A stretch of DNA of 64,000 nucleotides from Brachycybe producta (GCA_036925085.1 JAUPFP010000017.1:4058460-4122459); one strand, 5' to 3'; numbered from the stretch's first letter, positions 41,742 through 54,140 are shown. The notes: a model not told the origin generated them from the letters alone. A program made the numbers and translations.

Positions 41742-44708
41742 CTCATAATAACCAAAAGGAGTATTAAATCCTGTTTTGAATTTATCCAATTCCCACAGTG
41801 ATATCTGGTAAATCCTACTAGCCAGATCAAGCATTGTGAAAAATTTGGCTGTTCCCAATTGATTGCTAACACTCAGCAATTCTGGTAAGGAATACTTTTT
41901 GCCAACAACCTTTTTATTTAAGGCCCTAAAATCCACAACTAGTCTATGACTACTGTCAGGCTTCAAAACCAACATACAAGGTGCAGAATAGGGACTCAAT
42001 GTTTGTCTGATAATTTTGGCTTTTAGTAGCTCATCAATTTTCTCTTGTAAAAGGGCTTCTTGTGTTTGTGAAACTTTATAAGGTCTAATAAAAACAGGTT
42101 CTCGGTCTGTAAAAACCACTTCTTGCTCTTCTACCTTAGTAGGAGTGAAGTCTTCTAAAGTTAAAGCAAACACATTCTTGTTTTTGTAAAGAATCTCCTC
42201 CATCATTTTCTTACTCTCAGGATCAACCCCTGTCAAGCATTCGGAAATCCATGCTAAAGGTTTTGTTCCATTGAGTCTTTCTTTTTGAATCAAATTTATT
42301 ACTTCCATTCTCTCGCTTTTTTGAGTTTCAATTGAAAGGTTCTTGCACCGTACAAGATCTGTTTTTGGATCATACTGTAATCCTAACTTTTTTGTAATAT
42401 TCATTACATAAATAATGTTATCCTTTTGATGGCAAGTTATACTGGCTTATGTATACTTGTACTTTCTCTGTTTTCTTTGGACTGAGTGGAATTGGAATTT
42501 CAAAAAATCCAATCACTGGAAATGGTTTGCCATTTGCAGCAACTATTTCGACTATCCATTTTTTTTAATTCAAAACTGTTTATCGAGAAAACAGATATTC
42601 CTGCAAAAGTATCGTACAAATTTTAACAGAAGTTCCTTTCATCTGTGCCGAAATTATAGGACAAGTCGTTGTGTCCAACAGGTTGTACGGATTTCTTAAC
42701 GGATCCCGTCCACCCTTCCTTGGAGCTCGATATTCCTTAGAAATATGTCCAAACTGACCACAATTATAACATTGTATATATGAACAGCCTGGTGGCATTC
42801 TCTGATTTTTGGTGCTTCCCGGCCAACATTCTCAGTCAAAATGTCATTTCTTATGACATTTAAGACATTCAACTTGTTTTTTGTTGAATGCAGTGGTTTT
42901 GTTTTGTTTCTCTGAAGGTTTTTGTTTATACTTCTCTTTTAACTTTTCTTTTAATATTTTAATTTTGTCATTGTCTTCCGGATTTCGAGACAAAACAAAG
43001 CATTTAATGCGGGATGTCAGACCTTTAATGAACTGAGTTTTAACCATACCATCGTGAATGATGATTTGGTCTAAAGAGTTCTCACTTTGGAAATAAACTC
43101 TATTGTTGATTCGGTTGTGATCTTTTTTGCTTCCAGAAACTTTTGCATTGTTATCAGTTTTGGCTCTACTGACTCTTCAATTCGCCTTCAATTCTGTTAG
43201 TGCAGCGATGTTCCTGACTTGAGGATAATCCCAGAAGAATTCAGTGGCAGATCCACGACATTTGGATTTAAAAATAATAATAATTTGGAACTCTTCATTC
43301 TAATGTGCTAATCTTGCAACTTGTTCCAGCTGCTCAAAAAACTCCTTGGCAGAAGGACCTTTGTCATCACCAGTGAAAGTCAGGACTAAATTAGTATAAT
43401 TCAGGTGCAGGTGATTGTACCTGTGAAGTGGTAGGTACTTCTAGTGACATTTTTAAATTTGCAATGACTTATGGAAAAGAAAGTTATTGGGCCATTTTTT
43501 TCTTTATATTACAGGATTGTTTGACCTGGGTAGACCTTCAAATGTGAAGTATTGTAGGTGTTCCAACACATAGTTAAATGACTGTTGTATTGCCCAATTC
43601 TTTCTGTTTTTCTCTTCTTTGGTTTTTGGTACTAACATGAGGTCAGGATCATTATCTTTATCAAAGAGCTTGCTTGAGGTGCCATTGCTGAGTCCACACT
43701 GGTTACAACCTCTCAAAAGATCTTCATGCCAGTGCTCTTGTATGAAGTGTCTAATTGTTGCATACCCCTCTTCCCTAATATAAGTATCTACTTTTTCCCC
43801 ACTCACTCATTCTTTGGTTTTTGTGTTTTTGCTAGATGAAACAAATGTCCTCTTTGCTCCATTTTTCTTAATCAGTTTGTGTTTTGATCCTTTCATGAGG
43901 CAGAGACATTGAAGTTTGATATGGGTTGTCATGATAATACAACTGAAACCCACCCTCAAAATATACAACATAAACTTAATTTATGTTAGTAGGGTGTGGC
44001 AACATGGTCTGCTCAATCAAATTTTTTTGATTGTGCAGACGAACTCCCTATGGTGGTCTGCCTGACAGCATGCAGTAGGCTGTTGGGACGGATGCCATAT
44101 TGGTGCCAGCAGACCTCTCATATACCTTGTGTTGTGTTAGTGTTAGTGTTGCAGCATAAAGATTTTGCTCCCGGTTTTGGTGCTATTTTCTTAATTTAAT
44201 CTTTCCAGTCAAGTTTAATCTTAAGTGATTTAAATAGAACTAAGTGTACTGAACACGTTGCAGCAATCGGTTTTAAAATTAGTCAAGTAGTTTTTAAGCT
44301 ATAACGTTTTTACTAAAAACGCCATTTAGCCTTGAAAATTTTCTTTGTTTGCCGCCATCTTGGAAACCACGTTTTTAGTTTTTTTCCCCCCTTTGCTTTC
44401 GGTTTTGGCCATTTAAACTAACTCACTCCTGACATCCAAGTAGATAATCGTTTAGGTTTTTGCCTGCTGAACACGCTGGTGAAATCAGATTGAAAATCTG
44501 AACATTGGTTTGAGAGATATCAACGTTTTGCCATAAACGCTAATTTCTCATTGTTTTGCATTGAAGACGCCATACTGGATTTCTGTTTGGAGAAGCCATA
44601 CTAGATAAGTACAAATCAAACTTCATAAATTTCTCTTATTGCCATTTCATTTTGAATCTAGCTTTTATTTCAGAGTTTTTAAGAACTAAATTTTGTTAGA
44701 AAGTTAGA

Positions 44709-45839
44709 ATGGTTAATACTAGGTCTGGGAGGCAAGTTCAGGTTGGGAAACTAGTTAAAACTGTTAGGAGAGTTAAGGTTGGGAAGCAGGTAGAGTCTGG
44801 GAAACAGGTTGAGTCTGGGAAGGGTGTTGAAGATGAGTTGAGGGAGAAGGTGGTGCAGCTTGAGGTAGAGGTGGCTTGGCTGAGGGAGAGGCTGGCTGTG
44901 TTTGAGTCACAGCCAGGCCCTTCTCACAGCAGGGAATCTGTGCCTTTTGCTACACCCCTTAAGCATAATACTAGGGGTGTAGGTTGGGGAGTTGTTTTAG
45001 AAAAAGAGAGAAGAAAGGTTAGGCCAGCTTTAGCTTCAGAATGTACTCCAGTAAAGAACAGGTTTAATGTTTTTAGGGAATTATCGGTGGGATCTGTGGA
45101 GGTAGTAGAAAGTGTAAATGTAGAGTAGAGGTGCAAGGGGTCTGGGAAGTATAAGAAAGCAAGTGTAGGAAATGTAAATGCAGCTCAGGAGGGTGTTAGC
45201 AAGGGTAAGAAGCAAGGTATTAGTAAGGATAAGAAGGGTGTTAATAAGGGTAAGAAGAATGTCAGTAAGGCTGAGGAAAGAAATGAGGGTGGGGTTATTT
45301 TGGAAAGGGTGCAGAGCAGATCAGTAATTTTTGTAGGTGATAGTAATGTCAAAAGGCTTGATAAGTGGGTGGTGGGTGAAGATAGAGGAAAAGTAAGTGT
45401 AGCTTGTTTACCAGGGGCTCAGATTAAAGATGTTAAGGAAAGAATCAAGAGAATGGTATGTGGGGAAAAAGCAGAAGAGGTCTTAGTTGTTCTGCAAGTG
45501 GGGGCTAATGATGTGTGTAGATAGTTTGGAGGGGAAGTTTTAGATGGGCTAGCGGACTTAGTAAAGCATACTTTATGTTGTAGGGCTGGAGTTACTGTTA
45601 AAGTTAGTGCTATTCCTGAGAGGTGGGATAGGGGTGATATAGTTACTCGTAAGGCACGTTATGTAAATGATAGATTAATTGAAGCATGTAGTAAGGTGGG
45701 GGCCCAGGTAATAGACTGGAGGGCAGCTATGCTCAATTTTGGGGGTTCCTGGAGTAGGGATGGGGTTCATTTTAATTACAGGGCTGGTAGGATTGTGGGT
45801 AAAAAGATAGGTGATTTTGTTAAGCATTTTTTAGGGTAA
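44709..45839 (+). pseudogene. CR1-B ORF1 (coiled coil plus SGNH domain), stops in frame
   Basis: Same layout as CR1-A ORF1: MVNTRSGRQVQVG start, coiled coil, Lys/Gly repeats, FVGDSN, QVGAND and DGVHFN. The esterase region has the 17 residues that copy A lacks (around DRLIEACSKVGAQ). Stop codons interrupt it near 45126 (after SVNVE) and near 45522 (after GANDVCR), so only partial products could be made. Confidence 0.8.
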
Positions 45840-45843
45840 GGTT

Positions 45844-48697
45844 TTGGGGTTTAGGTGCAAATGCTTTAGGGGGGTTGATACTAATATGAATGCTCCACAG
45901 CTTGTTGCTGGGAGCAATAGTTCCTTTGTTTCAGGTATTATTTCTTCAAACACTGTCCAGGAAGGAAATCAATTAGGAAAACACACTTCAGCTATACCTT
46001 CACATGTAAAGGTTATGGTAGTTAACTGTAGGAGTCTACGAAACAAAGTTCCTGAGTTCATTGCGGCAGTTGAGGAGACTGGTTGCAATATAATTCTTGG
46101 TACAGAGTCATGGCTTGATGATACTGTTAATAATGGGGAAATATTTCCAGATGGTTTCACAGTGTACCGTAGAGACAGGGTTGGTCGTTCTGGAGGTGGG
46201 GTTTTCATAGCTATTTCACAAATATTTCATAGTTGCAGGGAAACAAGTTTTGAAACAGACTGTGAAATAGTATGTTGTAGTTTAAGGCTAAAGAATGGTA
46301 AAAAGGTGTTTTTATATTCTTTCTATCGGCCACCGGGATCCTCCATAGCAGATGTCACTAGTGTAAGAACTTCTTTGGACACTCTTCATCGTAAATACCA
46401 TAGCCCAATCATTATTTTAGGAGGTGATGTAAATTTTCCAAACATCAACTAGGAAATGCATACGGTGATCAGTGGCAGTGACAAGCCATTAGCAGTTTCA
46501 TTTTTAGATAGTATGAATACTTATTCTATGGAACAGGTTGTAACTAAACCAACCAGAAATGACAAAATTCTTGATGTAGTACTGACTAATAGTCCGGAGT
46601 TATTATCCAATGTTAGGGTATCAGGGGGAATTAGTGATCATCAGATTGTCTTATGTGATGTTAATGCATGTGTGGAAAAAATTTCTGAGGTTAAAAGAGT
46701 AGTGTTTCTTTTTAACAAATGTAATTGGGATGGTTTTAAGTCACATTTGATAGATAATTTTCATAAATTTAAAGATGATTTAAAGATCACATCAAAATGT
46801 GAATTTGAATTGGTCACGATTTCATAGTTTAATTTTAAATGGGTCTTCCTCCTTTATTCCAACCAAGGTAGTTAGAGACTGTGCCACACCAGTATGGTAC
46901 ACTAGCAAAGTTAAAAGGACTCTTCGTAAGCAACGCTTATGGAGGAATAGGGCTAGAAATCACCCAAAATTAGTGAATTGCAATGAATTCCGTATTGCAC
47001 GCACAGCAGCGAAACGGGAAATCTTGTTAGCTCACGATAATTTTAAAACAGAAACGCTTGGAGAATGGTTAAAAACGGACCCAAAATTATTTTGGCGTTA
47101 CATCAAGAACTCTAGGCGAAGTAGAGAATCTATTCCTTCTCTGGTTGACACAAATGGGAAGCTTGTTTCAGATCCAGTAGGGAAAGCTACCTTATTAAAT
47201 GAACAATACAAGGTCTTCACAATTGATGATGGCATACCACATGAGGATTTTCCTTCAACATCTCTTTTTATGGATCAAATTGTAATAACTGCAGATGGGA
47301 TAGTCAAGCAACTTCTAAAATTAGACTCAAATAAAACCTGTGGTCCAGATGGGATGTATGCTATCATTTTAAAAAATCTTGCAAAAGAGTTGGGTCCATA
47401 CCTTCAGTTAATTTTTCAACAGAGTTTAGATGTAGGTATTGTACCAGATATGTGGAAATTAGCTAATGTTAGTCCAATTTTTAAATCAGGAGACAAGTCT
47501 CAGGTAACTAATTACAGACCCGTGTCTTTAACCTCGATAGTTTGCAAGGTCCTTGAACATATTATATATTCCTCCTCAATGAATTTTCTTATGGAAAACA
47601 ATCTTTTGTGTGATAACCAGCATGGGTTTCTTAGGGGTGTTCATGTGGTTTTTCTTGATCTCTGCAAGGCATTTGACACAGTTTCTCACTCAAAACTAAT
47701 CACAAAAATTAGTGGGTATGGATTGGGTGAACAGGTGTATAAATGGGTGCATTCTTTTTTGAGTGATAGGAAACAAAGGGTTGTTGCAGGTGGGTCTGAA
47801 TCTGACTGGATAGGGGTTACATCAGGGGTTCCTCAGGGTAGTGTGTTGGGTCCACTTCTGTTTCTTTTGTATATCAATGACCTCAGCAGTCAAGTTAGCA
47901 GCAATTGCCGGCTATTTGCAGATGATACAATAATTTATCGTGAGGTTACCTCTGACAATGATTGCCATATTATTGATAGTGACTTGAAAGCAATAGAGGC
48001 ATGGTGTTCTAAATGGCAACTTCAACTTAATAAGGGAAAATGTTGTGTAATGAGGGTAGCTAGGGGAAAGAATCCAATAATATTTCCATATAGAATAGTG
48101 GCCATTCCACTTAATAACGTAAATTCTTATAAATATTTGGGGGTAACGATTACAGCTAAACTTTCTTGGAAGCTGCATGTCAAACAGATTATTTCCAAGT
48201 CTATGCAGATGCTTAGGTTTAGTCAACGCGTTCTAAGAAGGTGTCCCAGGGAGGTAAAATGTATAGCATATCAATCATTAGTACTACCCCATCTAGAATA
48301 CTGCAGCTCCGTGTGGAATCCCCACACTGAGGACTTAGCTCACTCTATAGAAATGGTCCAACGCAGGGCTGCTAGGTTTGTTTGTGGTAAATATGGATAT
48401 GCCGACAGTGTAACTAAAATGCTTTCAGAGCTTGGTTGGGATAGTTTACTTGCAAGACGTTCAGATTTTAATCTTAATATCTTTAATCGAATGCTAGAAG
48501 GCTCTTGCCCTAAACCTACTTCAAGTAAACTTTGCAGGGCATTATATTTGGTTAGGGGTGACCACTCTAACAAAGTTGGAGAGATTTTTGCACGAACAGA
48601 TTCTTATTACTGGTCATTTGTCCCGAGGGCGATTCGACAATGGAACTCACTTGCTGGGGATTTTATGCAGGAAAAACGTATTTTATGGGAGTCATAA
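45844..48697 (+). pseudogene. CR1-B ORF2 (endonuclease and reverse transcriptase), broken, with RT deletion
   Basis: Endonuclease at 45844-46827 (VVNCRSLRNK, GTESWLDD, SFYRPPG, SDHQIV) with a stop near 46450 and a frame change near 46775. Reverse transcriptase at 46799-48697 as one long open frame of 632 codons (SGDKSQVTNYRP, GVPQGSVLGP, FADDTIIYRE). Between QHGFLRG and FLDLCKAFDT it has only VHVV where copy A has 27 residues, a 69-nt in-frame loss in the fingers region. The same loss is in copy C. Confidence 0.85.
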
Positions 48698-49497
48698 TTT
48701 TGTTTTGTTTTGACAATGCATATATTTGCAGCATTAAAAATATTGAAATTGTTGTTGGGTTTATATCATTAGGGTTTTATATTTTCTGGTTTTGACAATG
48801 CATTTTCTATGCTGCACTTGGACTCTTGTCCCTCTGCCATAGGCCTTTATGGCTGCTTGCAGAGTAATTTTTCAAATACAAATTCAAATTCAAAAATGGG
48901 TGAGAATTGAGAAGTGACCACTGTCCCCTCCAGGTGGAGTTACATGGAGGTATAAATGGTCTAGTCAGCCATTTGTTCTGGGCAGTGTGTTGTGGGCAAG
49001 TGACTAGTTATCATCCATACTGGAGGCCAAGGAGGCCTCCATTGTTCTTTGTTTGGTTTGGTGTTTGCCTTTTGGCCTGGTGGTCTTTGTTTTTCATGGG
49101 GGCTTGGCTGGTGGAATGCACCAGCCAAGTTGTGTGAATATAACCACTGCTTTTTATTTGTGTAAGTAATAAATACTTTTATATAACTTACCAAGTTGTG
49201 TCGTTTATTGGGGAGTTACCACGAGGAGGGGGAATTCTTCCGTCCATCCTCCGTCATTTATCGGCCGGCAACTTGTGTTGGCTCGCAGTGGAAGAGGTTC
49301 TACTGCGATATTCTTGTTGTGGCGGCGGATCAACCATCGTGTCTGGCGAGGAAGACTCCGGGTAGAGTCAGCGCTATCCAGGTTAACCATGCAGAGGGCT
49401 GCTACGTGTGCAATCCTGTCCCCGTTGAAGTCTGAAACCCGGTAAGTTTCATTGAAATTTCCCCGAGGTATTGTGAAAGACCGGTTGGGTCGTTACA

Positions 49498-50774
49498 ATG
49501 GAGTAGTATTTTGTACATGTACATGCACACTACATGTACACTACGTTTTTGGCATGTAGCTAGTTTTGGAAGGGGGTCCAGATCTATGGACCCACCTTTG
49601 GTTATACCACTGTGGTTGAACAAGAACTTGCTGAATTGACATGACTAAACTTTGACAGTTTTAGCCCAATCATTCATCGAAATCTGCATTTCTAAAAGGT
49701 GTCAGCCAGGTGGGTGTTGCTACAACCAAGGTTGTCAACCACCGATGTTCTGGAAACGTTTTCTATCTCCTGAAGGCATCCTCACCAAACTATGCTTAAA
49801 GCCGAATGTGAAACTCAGCAGGTTTTCTCATGCCTTCTTTTACTAAAAAAAATTGTTTACACATGGTGTTCCAGTGTTTTGCATGCTTGCTTAAACCTTT
49901 GAAATAGAAACCTAAAGTAACAAAAATTTTTGGTCCCATCCCATCCATTAGGATTTCATCCCATCCCAACCATCAGTTCCATGGATCCCACCAGTCCCAT
50001 CTATTTTTGTTTACTCCCATCGCATCGAATGGGATCGGAGTAAACAAAGATGGAATGGGATCCTCATTGATGAGAGCCCACTTGGGTCTCTACTTTGAAC
50101 CATAAACAATGGTGTGTTGATGTAGGGTTAAAATTGTTGTAAGCATAATTGCCATAAGGCATGCCATTTTCATGTTTGTGTGTTTCTGTGTGTTCTGAAA
50201 TGCTTGATGCTAATAAAAGTAAAAAACAATAATGCATCTTCCATTGCAATATCGGTACTCATCTTCAAATGATGCTGTCATAACTGGTGTACACAATGCT
50301 AAGCCTACCAAATTCGAGTTTCACAGGGTGAGGAAGTGAGTAATATGCTAAATTAATTTTCAAATATGGGCGCAATAAAACACTACAGCATGAGAGGACC
50401 CTGTCCTCCTCTCTTAGCAACACTGCCATGACATCACAGCATTTGACGTCATTGCACCTGTTCTCTCCTCTCATTCGCCTCTCCCCCTTCTGAGAAAAGA
50501 GAATGTTTCGTTCATGCCGTTGCTATGGCAACGAAGAGAGACAAATGCATGTGTGGTCAGAAGAGCCTGATAAATGCGACCAGCCTCAATATTTCTGTCA
50601 TCTTTCTATTTTCTTTTCAATAAATATTTCGAAGATGTATTGCACTTTTGACATCAAAAGTCCAATTTTGTTCACACTTTCGATATTTTTAATGGTTATT
50701 GCATAGCCCAACATTGGCACATTAATCCTGTAAAATGGCCCAATGTTGAGCATAGCAATAAAATGATTTTGACA
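49498..50774. other. Intron sequence with inverted repeats
   Basis: CCCATC-rich low complexity at 49935-50010. An imperfect hairpin lies at about 49984-50061 (arms with GGATCCCA and GTTTACTCC). A second hairpin at about 50694-50762 has arms TTGCATAGCCCAACATTGG and CCAATGTTGAGCATAGCAA. No gene recognised. Confidence 0.45.
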
Positions 50775-51440
50775 TGTTCCCTGGGATGACCATAGACTCA
50801 CATGGTGACCCAGGAGGTTACGATCATTTGCATATTGTTAAATGATTGGTCAACATATATCACATGATCAGGATTGCATGTGTATACAAGTTCAGCATTC
50901 ATGTGTTGGTGTTTTGTCTTGTTTCTGTTGTGCATCGCCGGTGGCTATGCCCGGCCACACACCAGAACACAATTCCACTTGTATGCCTGAGTATCCTGTA
51001 TCCTGTTAGAGGTGCCTGGTAGATATGCCCGGCTACACCCAAGGTTTTGGATCTTCAAGAAGTCAGACGGAAGCAACTGCCAAGGAAGTGCAGATGGGCT
51101 ACTGACAAGAGATCATCGACCGGTAGATAAATACAGCAGACAAAATGGAGACGCCATCGAAAGAAGCAAAGAGTGCCTAGCAGAAGACTGCGACATTACG
51201 ATTCACGGCTTAAGCAATCTGACAGTGTTACGATTCACGCAATAAGTAATCCGAGGGCATCTTTGAGAGTTCTGTAATAGTATCGATGTATCCAGCTCAT
51301 GTCGATCACAATACGTGTTAAATATAATAGTGTAACATCCTATACTCGAGGTTATAAATAAACATATTCAATTGTACCCACGTGTCTTTGTTATGTTTAT
51401 TTAACCCCTATGATAACGGATAGAATGGGCAGAGAAACGT
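50775..51440 (+). mobile_element. Possible solo LTR of another family (fossil)
   Basis: Starts TGTTCCCTGGGATGACC. It holds a perfect octamer ATTTGCAT near 50825, two copies of a 'tatgcccggc' segment and AATAAA at about 51355, followed by a T-rich end. No target duplication could be confirmed and no partner copy is in the window. Confidence 0.3.
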
Positions 51441-52297
51441 GGCTGCGCAGAAAGGAAGTCGTCAGCCGGTTCCCCATCCCCCTGAATACGTAAGTGGTGT
51501 TTGAAGTGTAAGGAACGCTAAGGGGCCTCTTTTACAGCTATTTGGAAAGAAACGTCGTCTGCTCATATCTAGCAGATGATTCACTGGCTGTGTGACCGGT
51601 AGTGCAAGGGAAAACTTTACAAGCGAAAAAAGTTATTTTTTGTGCCAAATTGAAAAGAGTTTGTAATATAGTTTGAGCCTTGTACCACAGTACATTTGAG
51701 AGAAATGTCTGACAAAAAAGCGCCCTTCAAAACACCACACACAAAAACCTTACCAGTGTGGAAGAGTGGTGCTCTGCATGGCACCTACAACTAAATTGGA
51801 CCAAATGTAACATGTAATGTCTCTTGAAAGCGGGAACCTTGCAATGAAGCTTACACAATGGGGACTGTTCAGCTAACCCACGTTGATAAAATGAAATTTA
51901 TCTTGGCTTAACCTTTATCAAACGACATGCTTTGGAAAGAACACAAAAAATGCTAGGCAACATCTCATAAGTAAATTCTTTTAGCAATTTTATGTATTAA
52001 AGCTTGCTACAAACCTACCTTAAATGAGAACCATCATTATATAAAGTAACTGACAGACATCTACAAGAAACTGTGAACATTGAAACATTCATACATGGCT
52101 ATAAGGTATGCTAACAAATACATAAATCTCATACTCAGATCACACATTGAGATTCATTTCCAAGTTGTAAAAAAATCCACACCTATAATACGTATATCAA
52201 AATAAAAGTTCATAGGCAAAAAATAAACATCACATAAAATAATGAAACTGCAAAACATGCACGCAATACAATCAAAATAAACGATAAATTCTCATAC
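51441..52297. other. Unclassified intron sequence
   Basis: A short piece at about 51740-52010 ('gaagagtggtgctctgcatg') weakly recalls a decayed CR1 reverse transcriptase end (VEEWCSAWHLQLNWTKCN-like, plus strand, broken). Otherwise AT-rich without features. Confidence 0.35.
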
Positions 52298-52454
52298 CGT
52301 AGTCGGGGTACTGTACAATTCTTCATCGTCACCAGTAGCAATTTCGTTAACTAACAGCCCATAGATACTGCTACCAGATGAGAAAGATCTCTTGCAGCTG
52401 TTATCATATGTGTGATATTTGTTGCACTCTGTTGGTATTGGAGGTAGCGGAGTA
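52298..52454 (-). CDS. Host exon with PLPPIP motif (same gene)
   Basis: 157-nt minus-strand exon. Acceptor 'tttttttgtag', donor CCGACTACG|GTATGAG. It needs two nucleotides from the exon before it and ends in phase 0, matching the exon at 29612-29693. It reads TPLPPIPTECNKYHTYDNS and continues Ser-rich (SIYGLLVNEIATGDEE). PLPPIP is a proline motif. YDN and IYG are candidate tyrosine phosphorylation sites. The intron after it is about 22.6 kb and holds the gypsy, hAT and CR1-B insertions. Confidence 0.6.
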
Positions 52455-52587
52455 CTACAAAAAAACGAATGAAATACTTATTAATTTCATTACGTAAACA
52501 TAAAAGTTGAAAGAAATCGTCAAAAAATTTTTTTTTTCAAAATATAACCTTTTGGTACCGTTTGTAATTTCAGTTGAAACTGCTTAA
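52455..52587. other. Short intron segment up to the TTAA MITE
   Basis: Polypyrimidine tract of the exon acceptor and A/T-rich sequence; TTAA at 52584-52587 is the left target site of the MITE. Confidence 0.5.
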
Positions 52588-53127
52588 AGAGACAATTACC
52601 TTTAGAAACTTCTTGTCAAAATATTGTCAAGAATTATTCAGCAATTACCAAAACGATTTTTAAAATTTAAAATATGTGATTAATATAATTTGAAAAATAA
52701 AAAATCAGTTAACTTCATGTAAATGAACTTTATCAGATAGATGCGCCACCAAACAACAAACACTTGCAACAAAACCACCCACAGTATACTCATCTATTCG
52801 AATTCTGATGTGTTGTCACCTCACATTACTTTCATTTGAATGTACCATGGATTTAATATTTGAATTATTCCCCGTGGAAGGTTATATTGAGTTGATTAAG
52901 GAATTCTGGAACTGTCAGGTGACAACCGCATAATAATGGGGAGGCAGACTTTCGTCTTTGGAAATTTAAAATGGCGTCGTTTAGTGACTCGTGAAAAGTC
53001 AGTTCATTTTTAAGTTATTTATAGTTTTATTGACAATTTAAAATTTAAAAATCGTTTTGACAATCGATGGGTAAATAATTAGGCTTGACACTATTCTGAA
53101 AAAAAATTTCTAGAGGTAATGGTCTCT
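52588..53127. mobile_element. TTAA-flanked MITE (Kolobok/piggyBac-type)
   Basis: 540 bp with inverted repeats of about 90 bp: AGAGACAATTACCTTTAGAAA... against AGAGACCATTACCTCTAGAAA... on the other strand, continuing to 'aaaacgatttttaaa'. TTAA is present on both sides (52584-52587, 53128-53131). No coding capacity. TTAA duplication is shared by Kolobok and piggyBac; the superfamily is not resolved. Confidence 0.8.
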
Positions 53128-53426
53128 TTAATATGAAAATGGATTACACAAAAAATCGCATACCGGTAGCATAAAGTTTATGCGCATATACTGTATATAT
53201 ACATATTTCAATATACAATATTTCAACTCAATTAAGGTGGCTGAATAGATAATTATTTTGTTTTCGTCCCATCGGTTGGCGCGCCTGCACCACTAGTATG
53301 TTCTGTCTTAGCCTCAGGCCCGGAAATGGGCTTCTAAACTGCTACCAGGAAAAACCTGGGGGGCGCCGGCATAAACATTTGTAAAACATACATGTCACTG
53401 CTGTGTAGGGTGATATCTTAAATCAT

Positions 53427-53443
53427 GCACACACACACACACC
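53427..53443. repeat. (AC)n microsatellite
   Basis: About eight AC units; ordinary simple repeat. Confidence 0.7.
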
Positions 53444-53533
53444 ACTTGTATTGTATCATGCTCATGTAACGTGAATGTTTATTAGAAAAATTATAACAAA
53501 TACGACAACTAATAATTGCCTTTAGGCTTAATC

Positions 53534-53661
53534 AGGCCCGAACTGGCCCGGCCGGCTGACCGACGATCGCCGGTCAATTGGGGGCCAAAAATAAAATTAA
53601 AAAAATGGGGCCAACACAATTTCATAGCCGGTGGGGCCAACCACTAGCCAGTCCGGCCCTG
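53534..53661. mobile_element. Short hAT-like MITE
   Basis: Ends CAGGCCCGAACTGGCC and (complement) CAGGGCCGGACTGGCT, a common hAT-type terminal motif. Flanks GGCTTAAT and GTCATAAT agree at 6 of 8 positions, fitting a decayed 8-bp duplication. Another CAGTCCGGGCCTG end occurs near 53850, so more than one copy may be nested here. Confidence 0.5.
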
Positions 53662-54140
53662 GTCATAATGACTAAAGGCAATATAAATGACTAAGTCATT
53701 TATAGTAATATATTTACAAAAACATTTGTTCTGCCAAAATCATTTATTGCCTATTCCAAGTAATTGTCGTGCCATGAGTTGCAATTCAATCGCTTGTACA
53801 TGTACTTTGATGGGGGGGCGCACCGGGAAATTCCCCATTTCCCTGTGGCCCAGTCCGGGCCTGCATAGCCTCCTTATGTCATAGCCTCCATTATAACAAG
53901 GCTATGGTTCTGTATCTCTTTTCGCCCCCTCCCCACCCTCTATAATTTGAGAACATTTCTATTTTTCAAGCAAACGTTTTTCAGGAGAAACATAACGAAA
54001 AAATTCGAAGTGTTTTAGAAATAGAATAGTTGGTGATAAGGCAAAAACATTTCAAAACACATCAAAAACACAGAGTTGAAATAGGTGAAAATAGTTTTTC
54101 ATTAAATGTCAAAGGTCCCCCGAAAACAGGTAATTCCCTA

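Larger units (their letters stand above)
38441..43960 (-). mobile_element. Ty3/gypsy-type remnant 3, split by a hAT element (fossil)
   Basis: Minus strand, 41742-43960 plus a short piece 38441-38484 beyond the hAT insertion. Parts: gag-like (42844-43806), a CCHC knuckle (CYNCGQFGHISKEY near 42740), protease region and the first half of the reverse transcriptase (41742-42404, with LVVDFRALNKKV and FFTMLDLAS). The rest is absent, cut by the LTR of gypsy 2. Broken in several places; it predates the hAT, since it contains it. Confidence 0.75.
44134..48893 (+). mobile_element. CR1-type LINE copy B, full length (about 4.76 kb)
   Basis: Plus strand: 5' start with GTGTTA repeats, 5' UTR 44134-44708 with two monomers and GCCGCCATCTTGG at 44351-44363, ORF1 from 44709, ORF2 from about 45888, 3' UTR and terminal ATTCAAA-like tail at 48880-48893. 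It is the only copy here with both ends. Several point stops and a deletion show it is dead. Confidence 0.9.
43995..49497 (+). mobile_element. Solo LTR, family L2 copy 2, split by CR1-B (fossil)
   Basis: 43995-44120 and about 48896-49497 together match the 800-bp L2 LTR at 6838-7637: start TGTGGCAACATGG, end GGTCGTTACA. Flanks AGGG and ATGG may be a decayed 4-bp duplication. The U5 hairpin reads CGCAGTGGAA...TTCTACTGCG, with one compensated pair and one wobble relative to copy 1. CR1-B lies between positions matching 6960 and 6975 of copy 1. Confidence 0.8.
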
